Assembly (NCBI RefSeq): GCF_032773895.1
Contig: NZ_CP120416.1
Coordinates: 1,424,001 to 1,488,000 of the forward strand
Direction of reading: 5' to 3'
Source of the DNA: Teredinibacter sp. KSP-S5-2
GTDB lineage: Bacteria; Pseudomonadota; Gammaproteobacteria; Pseudomonadales; Cellvibrionaceae
DNA length: 64,000 nt
The notes beneath the pieces were generated by a model, which had not been told where the DNA came from, did not search any database, and saw only the letters and a list, made by a program, of their open reading frames with translations. Position numbers and translations under genes: made by a program. The first letter of the stretch is position 1; every line of letters begins with the position of its first letter. Below, one piece after another: positions 61,519 to 64,000 of the stretch.

Positions 61519-62159
61519 ATTGGAGAAAACCACCATCAATATAAGGATTAGAATTTTTAGACTGAAAGCTTCTTTATTGATCGTGTTGAAGAAACAATAG
61601 TCAGAGTGAAGTGTTTGCCTGCGTTTTTGACAGTGTAGCAAAGTGTTGGGAAATGTTGATTGATTTGATGACAAAGAGCAAGAAAAACTAGTAGGCAAAT
61701 CAATCTTGTTTTTTGGGTGTTAAAAATTAACAACACTAGTTTGTGTAAGTCTTTTCTTTATCTTCACAAGAAATTATGTCCGTGACTGTTGTGAGTAGAT
61801 GAGTATTTCTTCGAGCTTTGTAAGAGATAGAAAATACTGATGTTGTTTATCCCTTGAAAGGATGATGTCATACGTTTCAGATACGAATATCCTTCAGAGT
61901 AGGTTAGCCTGCAAAGCAGGTTTCGATTTTAAGAAAACTAGTAATCGAGTTCGATTGTGATACTTCGTATTATCTAGGGTTATTAAAAACTCCCCTTATA
62001 TTTTGATGTTTGACGCAGAATTCTTTTTATTGGAATAGCAACGTTTGCGGCGTCTTTTTAATCGTTTTTTCATCTAATAAACCGCTTCAAATAGATAGGA
62101 ATACGTCTAGGCTTGTTACATACCATACCTATTCAGTAGTAGTTGGCAGGAATATGTGG
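61519..62159. other. 641-bp intergenic region between divergent genes
   Basis: Contains the promoters of the Crp/Fnr-type gene and the small Cys-motif gene. AT-rich. I see no convincing ORF, tRNA, strong palindrome or consensus FNR site. Confidence 0.4.
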
Positions 62160-62534
62160 ATGACTATCGATAAGCGATTTGAATTGGATTCCAAAGAGCT
62201 TCACGCTTCGCTGGTGTATGAATGGATTGAAGATGAAATCTTCCTTACTCCGATAGGGGAGCGAGGTTTTGTCCAAGAGAAAACGCAGGTATATCACGAA
62301 AGTGATTATATTCGTGATAATTGTGTTAGCTGCCCTATGAACTGCGATGCGGCACGAGCATTAATGGAAGCCCATATTCAAAAAGTATATTCTTCACCTG
62401 GGCTGCGGGAATCGATTTTACGCGCTGATCGAAATGCGCTGGAAAAACTGGATGAATTTGTGGAGCGTTGCGATCAGTGGGTTCGCAGTAAAAAACGCGA
62501 TATCAATGAGTTGTATTCTATCCGTCCAGACTAA
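62160..62534 (+). CDS. small cysteine-motif protein of unknown function
   Basis: 124 aa, from the ATG at 62160 (AGG at 9-bp spacing; ATG at 62154 is an alternative). The core DNCVSCPMNCDAARALMEAH has Cys-x2-Cys-x3-Cys, suggesting metal or cluster binding. The remainder is charged and helical. No signal peptide. Divergent from the Crp/Fnr-type regulator, which may control it. I do not recognise the family. Confidence 0.6.
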   Translation: MTIDKRFELDSKELHASLVYEWIEDEIFLTPIGERGFVQEKTQVYHESDYIRDNCVSCPMNCDAARALMEAHIQKVYSSPGLRESILRADRNALEKLDEFVERCDQWVRSKKRDINELYSIRPD

Positions 62535-62599
62535 AAAGTGAATACTCCTTTCCGATTTTAATTCTCCCATGAGTTAATCTGATTTATATCGTTTGTCAG

Positions 62600-62634
62600 A
62601 ACAAGCCCGGAACTATCCGGGCTTGTTTTATTTT
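62600..62634. terminator. bidirectional terminator
   Basis: An 11-bp perfect stem AACAAGCCCGG/CCGGGCTTGTT with a 6-nt loop is followed by TTTATTTT, between convergent genes. Confidence 0.88.
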
Positions 62635-62649
62635 CAAACTGTCAGTCGA

Positions 62650-63316
62650 TTATTCCCATAGCTTGTTAAAGTTACCTTTCATTATTGAAGTGTATCGGGT
62701 GGTTTTGCCATTTACATGGTTGATGACCAGATTGTCTTTCTGACGATAAGTTCGAATTTTCTCTCCTCGTAAACCAATGCCAATTTGTTCAGTACGAATA
62801 GTATTTATATCCATATTCTGGCTGGCTTTAGCCGCATTGAATAAACGTCTTTCTAAAGCTTCCAACGCTAACTTTTTATTGGTTTCTCTGTTCCGTCCCT
62901 GGTGGCTTTCAACCATTCCCGTCGATGTGTGAATAACACGGCAGCAGTTTTGGGTTTTATTTCGATGTTGGCCGCCTGCACCGGTACCACTAAACCATTC
63001 AATTCTGACATCCTGGTTAGACAGTTCTTCAAGATCTCTTTTTATTGAGGCATCGTAAACTGCAACAGTGACACTGCTGGTATGGACTCGACCGCGTTTT
63101 TCTGTTGGAGGGATACGTTGAATTCGATGTCCGCCGGCTTCTTGTAACAAGGCATCTACGCCTTTGCCAGAAACATCAAGTGTGAGGGGGCTAAAGGCGA
63201 GTGGTCTTCCAGTTTTGAGCTTCTGCTAACCGAATGTAAGCGTTAGCAAGATCCTGGGCAAATAGTTTACTATCATCGCCACCTTCAGCGGCTCTGATTT
63301 CTAATCTGAGTTTCAT
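62650..63316 (-). pseudogene. release-factor-like (GGQ) protein gene with frame disruption
   Basis: A gene start is clear at 63316: AAGGAG, then [20 protein letters not shown], matching the middle domain of class I release factors. That frame stops at 63191. The next frame continues the similarity (LTLDVSGKGVDALLQEAGGHRIQRIPPTEK, then GTGAGGQHRNKT with the GGQ motif) to 62650. The frames overlap at 63194-63228, near an A4 run. The product would lack the release factor N-terminal domain, as in ribosome-rescue-type RF homologues. The cause may be mutation, sequencing error or a programmed shift. Confidence 0.75.
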
Positions 63317-63609
63317 ATAAATCTCCTTAAGAAGTAAAAATATTCACATGCTATGAATACATAGGTCGTTGTGTGACCGGTGGCCATAGTAATGGCTTTT
63401 CTTTAGAGAATAAAGCCGATTTTAATCGTTAGTGTTTTTAGCTGTTTCGAGCCAATTGATTCAGATGCCCAGGGTGTGATTGAATGCGGTATAAGTTATT
63501 AGAGAAAAGGCCGATATTCCATGGTTTGTGTGGGCTTTTATGTTGAGCTTCTGTATTAGTTGCATTGTCATATCTATGTGAATAGGGTGTTCCTGGAAGG
63601 GGAAATAAG

Positions 63610-64000
63610 ATGAGTATTGTACGAAGAGTTTTATTGAGCTTTTCTTTTTTGATTGCCAGCATTAGTTATGCTGATGTGACCAATATTTATCAAACCCATT
63701 GTTCAGGGTGTCACGGTAAAAATCTATCTGGGGGTTCAGGCAGTTCCTTGATTGATAATGAGTGGAAGTATGGTGGTCGTGATGAGGATATTGCTCAGGT
63801 AATCAAATATGGCGCGCCTGATATGGGGATGCCTGCGTGGGGAAAAATACTGACAGATGAAGACGTGCGTAGTCTGGTGATTTTAATTCGAGAAGAAACC
63901 AAGGCCGCATCGTTAACACAGATGCAGGCAGAGCTTGCACCTGAAAATGGTGTTATCGAAGCTTCGGGGCACAAGTATTCGTTGACCACACTGGCGGAAC
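63610..64000 (+). CDS. c-type cytochrome domain protein (partial)
   Basis: ATG at 63610 after GGAAGGGG opens a frame running off the window (130 codons). A signal peptide ends at SISYA. The haem motif CSGCH and distal Met in MGMPAWGKIL define a class I cytochrome c of about 90 residues. The sequence continues (SGHKYSLTTLAE) like proteins where a cytochrome is fused to a periplasmic dehydrogenase, which cannot be confirmed here. 63317-63609 upstream has no gene. Confidence 0.85.
   Translation, partial: MSIVRRVLLSFSFLIASISYADVTNIYQTHCSGCHGKNLSGGSGSSLIDNEWKYGGRDEDIAQVIKYGAPDMGMPAWGKILTDEDVRSLVILIREETKAASLTQMQAELAPENGVIEASGHKYSLTTLAE

Overview
The window looks like a gammaproteobacterial chromosome, probably of the Cellvibrio/Saccharophagus/Teredinibacter kind. 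The clues are a lipoprotein with a long poly-serine linker, several large TonB-dependent receptors, a Fur-type box and normal gammaproteobacterial gltX, tRNA-Ala and YebC-type genes. The taxonomic call is an inference from gene content only.

Left flank (1-11.6 kb): ordinary chromosome. It holds a lipoprotein/TonB-receptor pair, a nitroreductase, a small outer-membrane barrel, gltX, an iron-uptake pair (TonB receptor plus PepSY membrane protein) behind a Fur-type box, and tRNA-Ala(GGC).

Island (about 11.5-58.1 kb): nearly every gene concerns RNA end repair or NAD/ADP-ribose metabolism. Left to right: rtcR with divergent rtcB-rtcA; two RlaP-type nucleotidyltransferases; Ro60/Rsr followed by two tandem YrlA-like Y RNAs whose tRNA-like modules are circularly permuted; a HEAT-repeat protein; an RNA ligase/HD-Pnk/RNA ligase operon; a six-gene biosynthetic operon (zinc dehydrogenase, asparagine-synthetase-like amidotransferase, methyltransferase, 2OG-Fe-type oxygenase, A-PCP-reductase NRPS) ending in a NadR-like kinase/adenylyltransferase; a Nudix/NrtR/NadD operon diverging from a pncA-pncB-nadE operon that continues into HAD, ADP-ribosylglycohydrolase, DUF99 and RNase Z genes; divergent copies of fusA and tuf behind a leader with two terminator-like hairpins and two short ORFs; a nucleotidyltransferase-RNA ligase fusion with an unknown protein and a Mut7-C nuclease; a second RtcB; an ADP-ribose module (NADAR, PARG-like, ADP-ribosylglycohydrolase, DUF4291, second NrtR); and KptA/Tpt1, SPFH, NAD-kinase-like and NADAR.

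The parts fit one theme. Broken RNA ends can be sensed (RtcR), healed (HD-Pnk, RtcA, Tpt1, nucleotidyltransferases), joined (RtcB x2, three ATP-dependent-type ligases) or destroyed (Ro/Y RNA, Mut7-C, RNase Z). NAD is rebuilt from nicotinamide, and ADP-ribose marks are removed. Two sigma-54-like promoters (rtcB and rsr) share an upstream GATGGCTATC motif at almost identical spacing, the likely RtcR regulon signature. An 18-bp piece of tRNA-Ala and a 20-bp repeat recur at both ends, which suggests integrase-mediated insertion, although no integrase is seen.

Right flank (58.1-64 kb): a YlqF/RbgA-type GTPase, a tiny remnant of an rtcR C-terminus, a YebC-family gene, a Crp/Fnr-type regulator, an unknown small Cys-containing protein, a frame-disrupted release-factor-like gene and the start of a cytochrome c gene.
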